Assembly (NCBI GenBank): GCA_029339195.1
Contig: JAPTJF010000018.1
Location: 62,001-126,000, forward strand
DNA length: 64,000 nucleotides
Direction: 5' to 3'
Origin: Micractinium sp. NFX-FRZ
Lineage: Eukaryota; Chlorophyta; Trebouxiophyceae; Chlorellales; Chlorellaceae
In this document: one piece after another, positions 45,901 to 55,816 of the stretch
Numbering within the stretch: position 1 is the stretch's first letter
Layout: each line of letters begins with the position of its first letter
Made by a program: the position numbers and the translations under genes
The notes under the pieces: generated by a model
Seen by the model: the letters and a program-made list of their open reading frames with translations, nothing else
Told to the model about the DNA's origin: nothing
The model's database searches: none

Positions 45901-48900
45901 CCTCAGAAGAAGAAGAAGAAGATTACGGCCTGAGGGCGTGGGGTTGAGAAAGCCAGCAGGTGCCCAAGCCACGGGTACCCATGCACCCGGTTCTCTGCAG
46001 AGCAGGCAGGCCGGCGCAGGGGGCAGCCAACCAGGTGGTTGGCCGGCAGCATCACGGCAGGCTCCCCCCCCCAACTGCACCGTCCTCGCAACGAGGCCTC
46101 CTCCCTCTGCCCTGCCATCCCGACCATGACATGTGGCTTGGCCATGCCCACTCCCACCACCCTCCCGTCTCCTCCTGCGTCGGTGATCCTTCCTTTCCTG
46201 GCCCACAGCCTCGCCCGGCCCCCCCTCCCACCTGAAGTTGCGCACTCCAGCGCATGCTGCAGTGTTCCAGCCATCCTGCATCTGCACCTTCCCATACACC
46301 TTGACGCCACCGACCCACACGTCAAGCTGGACATAGCCATCCAGCTGCAACGCCACGGGTGTTGGAAAACCGCAATGAGCAATCACATCATGCCACGCTG
46401 CCCTGCCGTGGGTGCAACCACTGAGCTGCAGCTGTCGCAGCCATGCATGCATATGTGGTTGAGGTTGAAGTGTGTAGGAAAACAGAAAAGTCAGGTGGTG
46501 TTCGGGCCAGGGTGCGGTGACTTGTGAGTTCGAGCAGTGCGCATGGCGAGGCAGCCAGGGCTTGGATTTGCAAGCAACGCTGCACGGCGGCACGGCAGAG
46601 CACTGGCAGGCAGGCGCAGAGAGCACTCGCCTGCTGCTTCACGGCCCACACATTGAAGCTCGCACTGGCAAAGCAAGGGCTGATGCCAATCCAGTCTAAA
46701 ACTTTCTGCATTGGTGCAGGTGAACATTGTGAAACATTTCAGCCTGCTTGCAGAGGGACAAGGGTCAGGAGCCAGGGAGCCAAGGCCAGCCCGCCCTTAG
46801 CACAGACCCGCATGCAAGCCAGCCGTGTCCGCCTGCTGCAGCTGCCATACTCAAGAGAGCTGCATTTGGTAGCACGATCAAGTGCACAGCTCAGTCCCAG
46901 ACCTGGCCCGGGGTGGCATATCACGCTCAAAGGCAGGTTGGGTACGCTGCTGGCTGGCGGCCCGCTGCCCTCCCTCCCTCCCCCTCCCACTGCCGCTGGA
47001 GGTTGCTCACAGTGACACCGTTAACTTGGAGGCAGAGGTCCAGCCGCATCCCCACCCTGGACTGCTCCGCCATCATGCTGTAGAGGTTCACGACATTGGA
47101 GCGGTCGATGATGGAGTTCATGGAGCATTGGCCGTTCAGGCAGCTGTACACCAAGCCGCCATCCTGCACTCACACCGCCGCATGCAGGGGTGGGAGACAT
47201 CTGTAAGGTCTGGTGATCCAGGGATCCAGGGATCCGTGGATAATGACGGTCATGTTCTGGGAGAGGGTGGGCAGCGGCTGCCCAAAGGGGCCGGAGTGGC
47301 TGCATGCCCTGGAGGCAGCCTGGCTGCTTGTTGAGGCTTTAGTAGGCACTGCCAAACCATGTACGTGCCTGCCCTGCCAGACCACGCCAGGCTGGCATTT
47401 GAGGGCAGCGTGCTGTGCAGACAAAAGCTTGCCTGGATGAAGTTCGGGGCACACGCTTCGGCAGACACCTGAAACACAAGAGAATTGGCGGCAGGGTGGT
47501 GAGTGTTGTTGGCTGGCTGCTGCACACGGCACCTTCCAAGATGCCTACCAGCACACAGCTTGCACAGGTGCTCTTGCTTGTGGGAAACCAGTGGAGCTCA
47601 GCCTTGTCCAGGCTCGAAAATGCCAACCCGATCCCCTTTTCATCCTAATCTCCAGGATGCCGCCGGTCCACAACTCGACACCCACCCAACCCTTGCTGAT
47701 CTCATGCTCACCTCGTCATGCCCCACTTGTCATGCAGGCTGACTGGTGCCTTTGGCTGAAATCATTGTTGGATGTTTCAACCCCACGTGCACGCTGTCGG
47801 GCTGTGCCCTTCCTTTTCTTCCCAACTTGTCGCCCTGACTTGAACCCGTGAAAGGCAGGATGCGTACCCTGATTTCCATGTTGGGGAGCTGGATCGAGCA
47901 GCCGCGTGAGACGCATGCGCCTTCCTGGCCCATCAAGGCGCTCACTCCGCAATACTCCTTAACCTGCAGCAGGCTGCGCCCGCCAGCAGTGCCATTGACC
48001 TCGAGCTGCGCCGCTCTCTGCGCCCTGGTCTGGGCGTTTGTCTGTGCCCGAGGCGCGGTGGTGGGCTTGGTGGGGGGCTTGGTGTTGGGCTGGGGCTTGA
48101 GGGGGTACAGCCCCTTGGCCCTCTGGTACTGGGCCTCCATCTTGGGGTGCTGCTCCTGGAAGGCCAGCGCCTGGCAGTGCAGCCAGTGCTCGATGGTGGC
48201 GCACATGCAGTCGATTGCCTGCAATTGGGGTGGGGATGGGGAAGGTGGGGTGTTTGGACGAGTCGTGCGGTGAGGTGTGGAGTGAGGTCAGGGCTGGCGA
48301 AGCATGTTGCTCAGGCCCCTGAGGAGGCTGTGGGTGCGGTGGGCTGTAAGGCTTCGGGTGCAATTTGCCAGGAGGGCCTCCAGATGCAGCGCCGAGGGCG
48401 GTGCTGGACACGGCATGCATGCACGGACAGTCGCCGGAGAGCCGCCCATTCAGAAGCCCGCCCGCCGCCCCGCACGTCGGGTGGCTGACCCATCCGCATG
48501 CCCACCCACCCAGTGCCAGTGCAGGCGGGCTCTAGCAGCGCAGCACCAGCACAGCAACGCCTGTGGTCACCTTTTTGGAGAGGCCCTTCATCTTGCGGGC
48601 CTGGGAGCACATCTCCTCTCGGGACGCCGGCGCCTTGTTGATGCGTGCCACAGCGGCGGTGCTGTTCTTCAGCACCTGGGCAGCAGCGCTGGAGGCCATG
48701 AAGGCGGTCAGGTCCTTGGTGTAGGCTGTCACCGTGGCTGCGCTGGGTTTGGGGGGCTTGGCCCCGGCCGTTGGTTTCTTCACAGTGGTGCCGTTGCCGG
48801 AGGCAATGCCCACGCCACCAGCAGTGCCGGCAGCAGCGCCTGGCATCATGCCGACTGCGCGCGCGCGCAGCGCGGCCGCCTGCTGGGCGGCGCTGACCAT

Positions 48901-49542
48901 GGCAGCACCGGCGTGGGAACTCTTGCTCTGCTTCGACGCCTGCTGGGAGAGCTGAGCCTGCACCAGGCTCAGCAGGGTGGCGACTTGCAACAGGCCGCCT
49001 TCCTGCAGGCGGGCAGGCAGGCAGGCACGGGAAGGGGGGAGGGCGGTGGGCAGGGGCGTAGGGGGGGGAGGGCGGTCGAGCCAGGCCTGGCGGGGAGAAA
49101 GCAGGGGGTGCAACCTTGCTTGCAGCTATCAAGGCGGCAGACGCATCCAGGCAGCGAACTGCCGGAGCAACAAGCACTGCACATTTGGTTGCAACTGGTT
49201 TCGCAAGCCCTGATCTGACAAGGGCAGTACTGCGTGCACGTGAAAAGACTAGTAGCACTTCGCAGGCGGCAGGAGCGGCAGGCAGCAGGCGCCCAGCGGA
49301 GCCGCTGGGCAGCGCTCGCTCAGGCCTGAGCGGGGAGCGGCTGTCAAAGAAAGTGCTCCACCCACCTTGATGTCGGCAGACGCATATGCCTTCTCGGGTG
49401 TCGCCCTGTAGTTACCACCCATGTAGGCGGGGGCGACGCTCTTGCCGCCAGGGAGCGCGGCGGCATGCGCCGGTGCCGGACCTAGAAGTGCGACGCCCAG
49501 CAGGCATGCCGCCAGAATGGCAGCCGCGTGCCAGCGCGCCAT
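39976..49542 (-). CDS. Secreted protein with VMO-I domain and three PAN/Apple domains
   Basis: Twenty-seven exons from 49542 to 39976 (12 are 44 bases or shorter, counting the last) sum to 2589 bases, 862 residues, with every phase consistent. A signal peptide (AAAILAACLLGVALLGPAPAHA) opens the chain. Residues 28-320 are Ala/Lys-rich with scattered Cys. A Cys-containing beta-rich part follows (CLNGQCSMNSIIDRSNV, YVQLDVWVGGVKVYGKVQMQ). Residues about 463-640 hold three VMO-I repeats: WGNWHGPHYCPQGSYIAGFW with DGGDDTSLNSVSMWC, WGDWSGAAVWCPPGQYVRGF with YDDTSANAARMYC, and FGDWTGIRWCPPGQVARGY with GGDDTAMNSMSIAC. Three PAN/Apple units end the protein, each with a C-x-AW(A/T/V)F/Y core (CRAWAF...CYLK, CKAWTYSP...CWLK, CKAWVF...CYPK). 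VMO-I folds and PAN modules bind carbohydrate or protein, so an extracellular-matrix or recognition role is likely. Intron 47164-47432 is GC-AG. The last exon (NSLLPHSHH) is the least certain. Confidence 0.85.
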
Positions 49543-51397
49543 GTTGGGTGTCTGCTCTGCCGGCCTGCAGCGCGGGTGAGTACACTGGGAGCGTGGGGAT
49601 TAGCGGGAGCGGGGCACAGGGGGCGGGCACCGCCTGGCGGGCGACAGGGGTGGGCTGGGTTGCAACGCAATTGTGGAGGGCAGCTGCTGCAATGCAAAGG
49701 TGGAGGGAGAACAGGTGAAAGGGAGGCATTCTCAGTGCAGGCGAGGTTGCGTAGAGGGATCGCGGCAGGGGTTGCGGCCCGCGCGGTCAGCGGCGCGCGC
49801 AGGCGCTGACAGTGGTATTGGGTTCTGGAAGGGCTGCGCACACCACACAGTACCAGCGCCGCCCAGCGCAGCAATCCCTTCTAGGCATTGAGGAATGAAT
49901 GTGTGGTCGTGCAGCGCCTGAAGCGAGCCGAGCTGAACCAGCCGGCACTCATTGCAAACATCGGGCCGCTTCGCTCACTCACAGTCTCGAAAGCACTCAA
50001 GATATGCGCACCTGCTGCTTCTGCGGGCCTGGGGCCTCTGAATCTGCCACCTGCAGGGAGCCACTTGGAGTGAGTGCGGGGGCGCACGGGGACGGGCAAA
50101 GGGGCGCACGGGGACGGGCAAAGGGGCTGCGCCATGCCTGAAACATGGCGAAACAGCTTGCAGCGGCTCTCCGGCGAAACAACTTGCTTGCTTTTGGAGG
50201 TTTACAGTCTGATTTCCGCAGACAGTGTGCGAACAGACCCCTGGACTGGCAACAGCTGCATCTACTAACCTGATGCGCAGCTTCAATAGGGCGCTGTGCG
50301 TGGTTTGAAGGGATTAAATGCACCTGCAGTGGCCCCTGTATTGGCCACAATACAGGTGGCCCCTGCAGTGGCCCAGGGGCATTAAAGCAGGGCTGCAGTG
50401 GCCCCTGCAGTGGCCCCTGCAGTGGCCAATACAGGTCTGTGTGAGAGTCCACCCCGGAGTAGTCTACCGGGGTAGCCTTCCTGTTCTCCTTGGGTCTATG
50501 ACACAGCACCAGACCAAGTCATTCTGCGGTGTTGCTAGTTGGCAAAGCTCAAGGCAGAAGGCCTTGTGGGAGCCCGGACAGGTATTGCGGCGGAGTGTGG
50601 CGGCACACCCCCCGAGGAAGGTTCCCCTAGGGATGGAGAAGGCCTTGGGTCTGGACCTGCACGGCCACTACTTCCTCCACGAACACCAGAGCCGACCTGC
50701 ACTGCTTCGAATCCGCTTCAACCCTGCATGTTGGAGGTGCGGCTGCAGGGCGAAGGCTGGCAGGCAGAGTGAGCAGGCTGCGTGCATCACTGGCAGCACC
50801 AGCCATCTCGTCAGCGCCTCTCCGACAGCACCGTCACAACGGTTGCCTGACTGTTGCCCGTGTTGCACGTGCACTTGCACACACTGCAGGCCGCTTCCCC
50901 ATGCGGGTGTCACAAACGGGGCTGGGTGTCTAGCGTGAATCCTTCAAAATAAAGTGGCCAGCCAGGCTGGACGGGCGGCTCAGGCGGGCAAGTCCGGTGA
51001 GGGCCGATGCGGGCCACTGGAAGCACATGCAGCTGCACATCCTTGGAACCAGCAGCCAGCAGAAACACTGGCGTGGGCGGGCAAGGGCTTGTTAGAGCGG
51101 CAAGGCAATGCAGGTTGTGCAAGCATGCACAAAGGGCACCAACAGGGCGCTGTTCTATGAATGAATGAATGAATGATTGGCAGGAAAAAGTACACAGGAG
51201 GAATGGGGTGCGAGGGAGCGAGGGGAATAGGGGGCGGCTCCAGAGCCACCAGTGGCGCGCTCAGCTGACCTGCAGGCAGGAGCGTGCGCACGTGTCGCTG
51301 CTGCTGGCATCCGCGCATGCCACAGCCAGCCACGGCTTGTCTGAGTCAGGCATCCGTGGGGAGCACGCTGCGCGGCGCGACATCAAGCTGCACGCGT
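49543..51397. other. Intergenic region upstream of the VMO-I/PAN gene
   Basis: It should hold the promoter of the VMO-I/PAN gene and the 3' UTR of the release-factor gene. It contains the repeat block at 50322-50436 and an ATGA microsatellite near 51159-51175. Long open frames on the plus strand around 50540-50770 show no family I recognise. Confidence 0.45.
50322..50436. repeat. GCAGTGGCCCCT repeats with a hairpin
   Basis: CTGCAGTGGCC recurs five times with CCCCTGCAG spacers. CCTGTATTG at 50335-50343 and its exact reverse complement at 50348-50356 form a 9-base stem with a 4-base loop, and half of it recurs at 50427-50435. Confidence 0.85.
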
Positions 51398-51658
51398 GGC
51401 GCCACATCACCAGTCAATCTTGGCCCGCCGCTCCTTTTCTTGTCCGCGTGCTGCCTCTTGCTCTCCAGCCGCCGCTCATTCCCCCGCGCCAGCTGCTTCT
51501 GAATGGCCTTGGCCTTCTCCGGATCCTCGGCGCCACATCACCAGTCAATCTTGGCCCGCCGCTCCTTCTTCTTGTCCGCATGCTGCTTCTTGCTCTCCAG
51601 CCGCCGCTCATTCCCCCGCGCCAGCTGCTTCTGAATGGCCTTGGCCTTCTCCGGATCC
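51398..51658 (-). repeat. 131-base tandem duplication of a coding end into the 3' UTR
   Basis: The block at 51529-51658 encodes the last 40 residues and stop of the release factor. An adjacent copy at 51398-51528, beyond the stop, is nearly identical but has substitutions that alter the reading frame and remove its coding role. Confidence 0.9.
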
Positions 51659-53717
51659 TCCTCAATTGGCTGGATGGCCTTCCAGGCGGCATCCAAAATC
51701 TCTTGCAGCTTTTCGAGGGCGTCCTCCACATTGTCTCTGCAGGCATAGGGTGGGGTGGTTGGGGGGAGGACGGGAAAGGGGCAGTTGGAGGCGTGGGGGC
51801 GAGGATTGGGGGGGAAGGGAGAGGGGTGGGGTGCATAGGAGAGGACAGGGTGGAAGGAGAAGGTACAGGGGAAGAGAAGGGAAGGAGTTGAGAAGCAGGA
51901 GGAGGTGTGGGGTTGAGAGGGTGTGAACTGAGCTCTTGAGGGCGCCCTCCACGCTGTCGCTTCAACACACTTCAGTGTGAGAAGGGCAGGGGCAAGGATG
52001 GAAGAGCGCGGGGTGGCTGGGTGGCGCACAAAGCCAGCGCGGCAGGGGGGTGCAGCGAGCAGGCAGTGAGGCGGCAGCGCAGGGCAGGGCAGGACAGGGG
52101 GCAGCCCTGATAAAGCGGGGGAGGGGAGGGGGCAGTGTGCCAGACTGTCCCCCCACCCGCAGCGCTGCGGCATTCACTGACCTACCACCAGCTGGCGCCC
52201 TGGCAGGCTGCAGCCCTGGCAGGCTTCCCCCCAAAGGCATTCCCGACCTGCCTGCCTGCCTGGGCTGCCTAGCCTGCCCGGCTGGCTGGCTGCTGGGCAA
52301 CTCACGCCTGCGACCGCGTGCGCTGCGATGTGAGCACCAGCTCCCCCTCCTTGTTGATCCGCTTCTTCTCCTGCAGTGGCACTAACAGATATGGTTTAAT
52401 CATGGCGCAATCTTGGTGGTCCTGGGTTCTTAAGACAGGCCAATCCCGTCAAGCCCAACCCAGCCGAGCCACAAAGCCAGGCCGGGTTACAGTACAGGCA
52501 GGCAGGGGCGAAGATGCAGGCACGGCAGGTGCACCCCAATGCAGCAGCTGCCTCCGACGCACTCTCTCGCGGCACCGACCCTCTGGCATCCCTCTCAACC
52601 CGGCACCACCATGCCATTGTTAAATCCCTGCGGCCACCCGCCCCCCGACCCTCACCCATGCGCTTCACAGCCTCCCTCACGTCCTCTCTCACAATGCGCT
52701 TTCCGTTGCCAGGGGCTGCTGGCACCACAGCCCCCGCCACCTGGCCCACCATTCCACAAGCGGCGTTCCCTGCCCCTCACCATGCGCTTCACAGCCTCCC
52801 TCACTTCCTCGTCCAGCCACCCAGCGGCATCCAGGCGCAGCCGCATGTCAACCTTGGTGTTGACCTGAGTAGGGGGCAAGGCGCATGAGCGGCAGCGGGG
52901 GGAGGCGCGTGAGCGACAGCGGGGGAAGGCGCATGAGCGGCAGCTGGGGAAGGCGCATGAGCGGCAGCGGGGGAGGGCGCATGAGCGGCAGCGGGGGAGG
53001 GCGCATGTCGACCCGTGGTGTGCAAGAGCAGGGGAAAGTGCATGAGCGGCTGCAGGGGAGGGCGCAAGAGCAGCAGCAGCAGCGGCGGCAGCGGCGGCAG
53101 CAGCGGCAGGGGCAGCAGCAGCAGGGGCACCGTCAGCACAACAGAGCAGCGCCAGCGTGCGTGCGCCTCCGGGCAAGGGCTGCATGCTGGCTTCACGCTG
53201 ACTCGGTACAGGCAGGGGCAGTACAGGCAGGGGCCCACCTTGTTCACGTTCTGCCCTCCGGCTCCCGAGCTGCGAGCAAACTGAATGTCCACGTCATCTG
53301 CAGTAGTTGCATACAATTCTTTACGAAATAGTAAGTTGATTGTAGAGATGAACCCGATTGATCAGGAGCACAGACAGGGGTCCCCAGAGGGGTGAAACAA
53401 GTCATTGCTGTGGACAGGTCAGCACACAAGCGGAGGGCAGCAGGCGGGTGGTCTGGGGTGTTCAAGGCATGGCAGCGTGCGCACGGCTGTGCAGGCACCC
53501 ATTACAGAAGAACAGTGCTGGCAGCCCCACCTCGTGAGATCCGCTTCACCGGCGGGATGGGGGCGGGCTTGGCAGCTGCTGGGGGCGGCGGCGGAGGCAA
53601 GCAGCACACAGTGGCGGCGTGCAGCTGCCGCCCGCGCGGTGCCGCCACTGCTGCCGCTGACGGGCATAGCGCCCGGGGCAGCTGCCGCCACAACATCGTG
53701 CTGAACGTCCGCAGCAT
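51538..53717 (-). CDS. Mitochondrial ICT1/ArfB-type peptidyl-tRNA hydrolase (GGQ release factor)
   Basis: Five exons (53717-53531, 53297-53239, 52864-52781, 52370-52306, 51736-51538) sum to 594 bases (197 residues), all in phase. The first 60 residues (MLRTFSTMLWRQLPRALCPS..., Arg-rich, no acids) read as a mitochondrial presequence. The catalytic part follows: DDVDIQFARSSGAGGQNVNK carries the GGQ that hydrolyses peptidyl-tRNA, then VNTKVDMRLRLD and INKEGELVLTSQRTRSQ. The C-terminus is a highly basic helix (ERRLESKKQHADKKKERRAK), which in ArfB/ICT1 enters the empty mRNA channel of stalled ribosomes. No stop-codon recognition domain is present, so a rescue factor is more likely than RF1/RF2. 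GTG upstream was rejected as a start in favour of ATG 53717. The ends of exon 3 and of the coding region are duplicated. Confidence 0.9.
52655..52780 (-). repeat. Copies of the release-factor exon-3 donor region
   Basis: On the plus strand CATGCGCTTCACAGCCTCCC occurs at 52657 and at the functional exon end (52781), about 123 bases apart. A diverged third copy (CTCACAATGCGCTTT) lies at 52688. The copies are on the intron side of the donor. Confidence 0.8.
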
Positions 53718-55816
53718 TATGCGGTCCTCTGGTCCTCTCCGTGCCTTCGGCGGGGGTGGCTTCTGCCGGTGTTCTTCTTGCACAGCTGGCGAGCTGTCAC
53801 CTCCCGTGTTCCTTATATCTGTGCTTCGTCAGATGTTTTGAATTGATGTCAGCGGCGATCTAAACAGCTACGCCACTCAGCCGGCCAGCTCAGCGACGCG
53901 CAATTGCGCGCAAGCAGGGAGGGGACCGCAGCGAGTGTTCCATCTGTGGCCATGAACTACGGTAGAAGATGCAGTGGAAGATGTCAGGAGCTCCGCTGCC
54001 AGGATTGCCACCTGAGGCCGCTGCTGCTGCCGCCAGCTGAGGCCGCCGCTGCCGCCGCAAGCAGAGGCCGCATGCTAAGTGGTAGGGCGCACGTGTCGGC
54101 CGCGATGGAAAGCGCAGAGACGAGCATTGTGGGGTGCATAAAGCTGCTGCAGCTGCAGTTAAAGTTGTGACGTGGCGATGACGCCACTGCAAGCTGTCAC
54201 CGACCGTGCCGCAAGCGCCGTGGCTGGGATACAGGCGGGCGCTCCATGCTTTCAACGCTGCCATCCGTCCCTGGACCTGCGCCCCTGACGTATTTCTTCC
54301 TTTCTGCGAGTTCCCTCCCCCTGCTATACAGTGCACTTTCCTGAGGCTTATACAAGTGCACCCGTGCACTGTGCTGAGCAACAGTGGCGGAGCAGGCCAC
54401 GCAGGTTCTGTGCAGATTGGCACCCGTGCCGCAAGTCACAGGCACGCAGGCTCTTTCCTGGCGATGGCGGCAGGACAGCCTGTGCCACACAAGCATACCC
54501 GTCGTGCACCCAAGCTCCCCCCATGCAAGCACAGTGCTGCCCCGCTGCACCACTGAGCGGGCACTGCAGGGCCCTACCTAGCGGGCACATGTGCAGCCGC
54601 AGCCCCTGCCGTGCTGCGCCCTGCGGGTTTGCGAAGCCAGCTGCCGCCGCTGCCCTGCCCGCCGAGCAGCCGAGTCGGCATGCCGCCGCCATGGCCGCCC
54701 AGCAGCCAGCAGCCAGCCGCCGCCGCCCTCGCTGGCTGGGCCTCCGGCTGGGCCGCCCTCTCCGCTGCAGGGCGGTGCGGCGGGCAGGGCGGTGCAGGGC
54801 GGTGCAGCGCCCCAAGGCGCACACCTCACTGTAGGTGGGCAGGCTTCAGACCCCCAGCTGGCAACAGCTGGTGGAATTGTTTGTCTGTTTGGCTGGCTGG
54901 CTGGCTGGCCGGATCCGCTCAGGCAAGCACAACACGGCACTACGGTGGCATCAGAGCAAGGCAGCGCATGGCGCGCAGGCTGTGTGCTTGGGGGCAGGCG
55001 GGTGCCTGCCTGCCGCCAAGGACCTGCCTTCCCAGAAGGTGTGCCCTTGAGCCAGTGTTTGCGAGCTGGCCCGCTGCAAGAGCACAGCAGCAGCAGGTGG
55101 CGCTGCCAGCTGCGGGCCAGCCTGACAACCTTTGAGAGCCAGCCTGTCGCTAGACATCAGCAGGTGAACGCTTGCACAGTGCCGCCCCTCACCGCCCCCC
55201 ATCATCATTACCCTGCAGGCTGGCTGTCAAGCCAGGTTCGTGCTGCCCTCGCTGGGAGAAGGCCACTTGTGAAGCTGCGCCCTCGGGGTGCTGTGCAGCT
55301 GGCAGCCGCGGCGGCGGCGGCAGCGACGTGCCGCCGGACGGCTCAAACGAGGGATGCCGTGGAGCTGACGGGGATGCTGCCGGGGATCTCGAGGCAGTGA
55401 TGTTGGTATTGCAGACCAGTTCGGTGGGCTTTAAAGGATGTGTGCAGCAATTTACTGTTTCATCCAATCAAGCACACTAGTGTGAAGAAGGAGACCGTTG
55501 GCTAAGCAGCCGGCCAAGCCAAGACGGCCGGGGCGGGTTGGCGTCACAGCAGAGAGGACTGGGCTGGCGGACACCTGGCTTCCGTGCGCCCGCAACCACT
55601 GGGCTTACAAGTATACCCTTTGTGTGTGCAGAAGGACGCACGCGCAGCTGCAAGGGGCAGCTACCGCAGGGTGTGTATTGCTCCCATCTCGCGTCTCAGC
55701 ATCACACGTCGGGTCCCACCACGTAGGTCACCCACCAAACCTGCCTGTGTTTGCCGCGGTGCATCGCTCCCCTGATTGTGGCGCTCCGCGCTAGGCTGCC
55801 AGGGCGCCTTCTGCGC
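53718..55816. other. Gene-poor region, no supported gene
   Basis: The region lies between two divergent start codons. Open frames exist, notably about 54591-55400 on the plus strand. Their composition is that of random GC-rich DNA and I could not build a phase-consistent spliced model. A small unrecognised gene cannot be excluded. Confidence 0.35.

Noticed and set aside
50540..50772. Possible retrotransposon remnant upstream of the VMO-I/PAN gene
   Set aside because: No reverse transcriptase, integrase or LTR features could be recognised in any frame.
54591..55400. 269-codon plus-strand open frame
   Set aside because: Begins and ends without context, resembles low-complexity translation of GC-rich DNA and matches no family I know. 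Kept only as a note in the gene-poor region.
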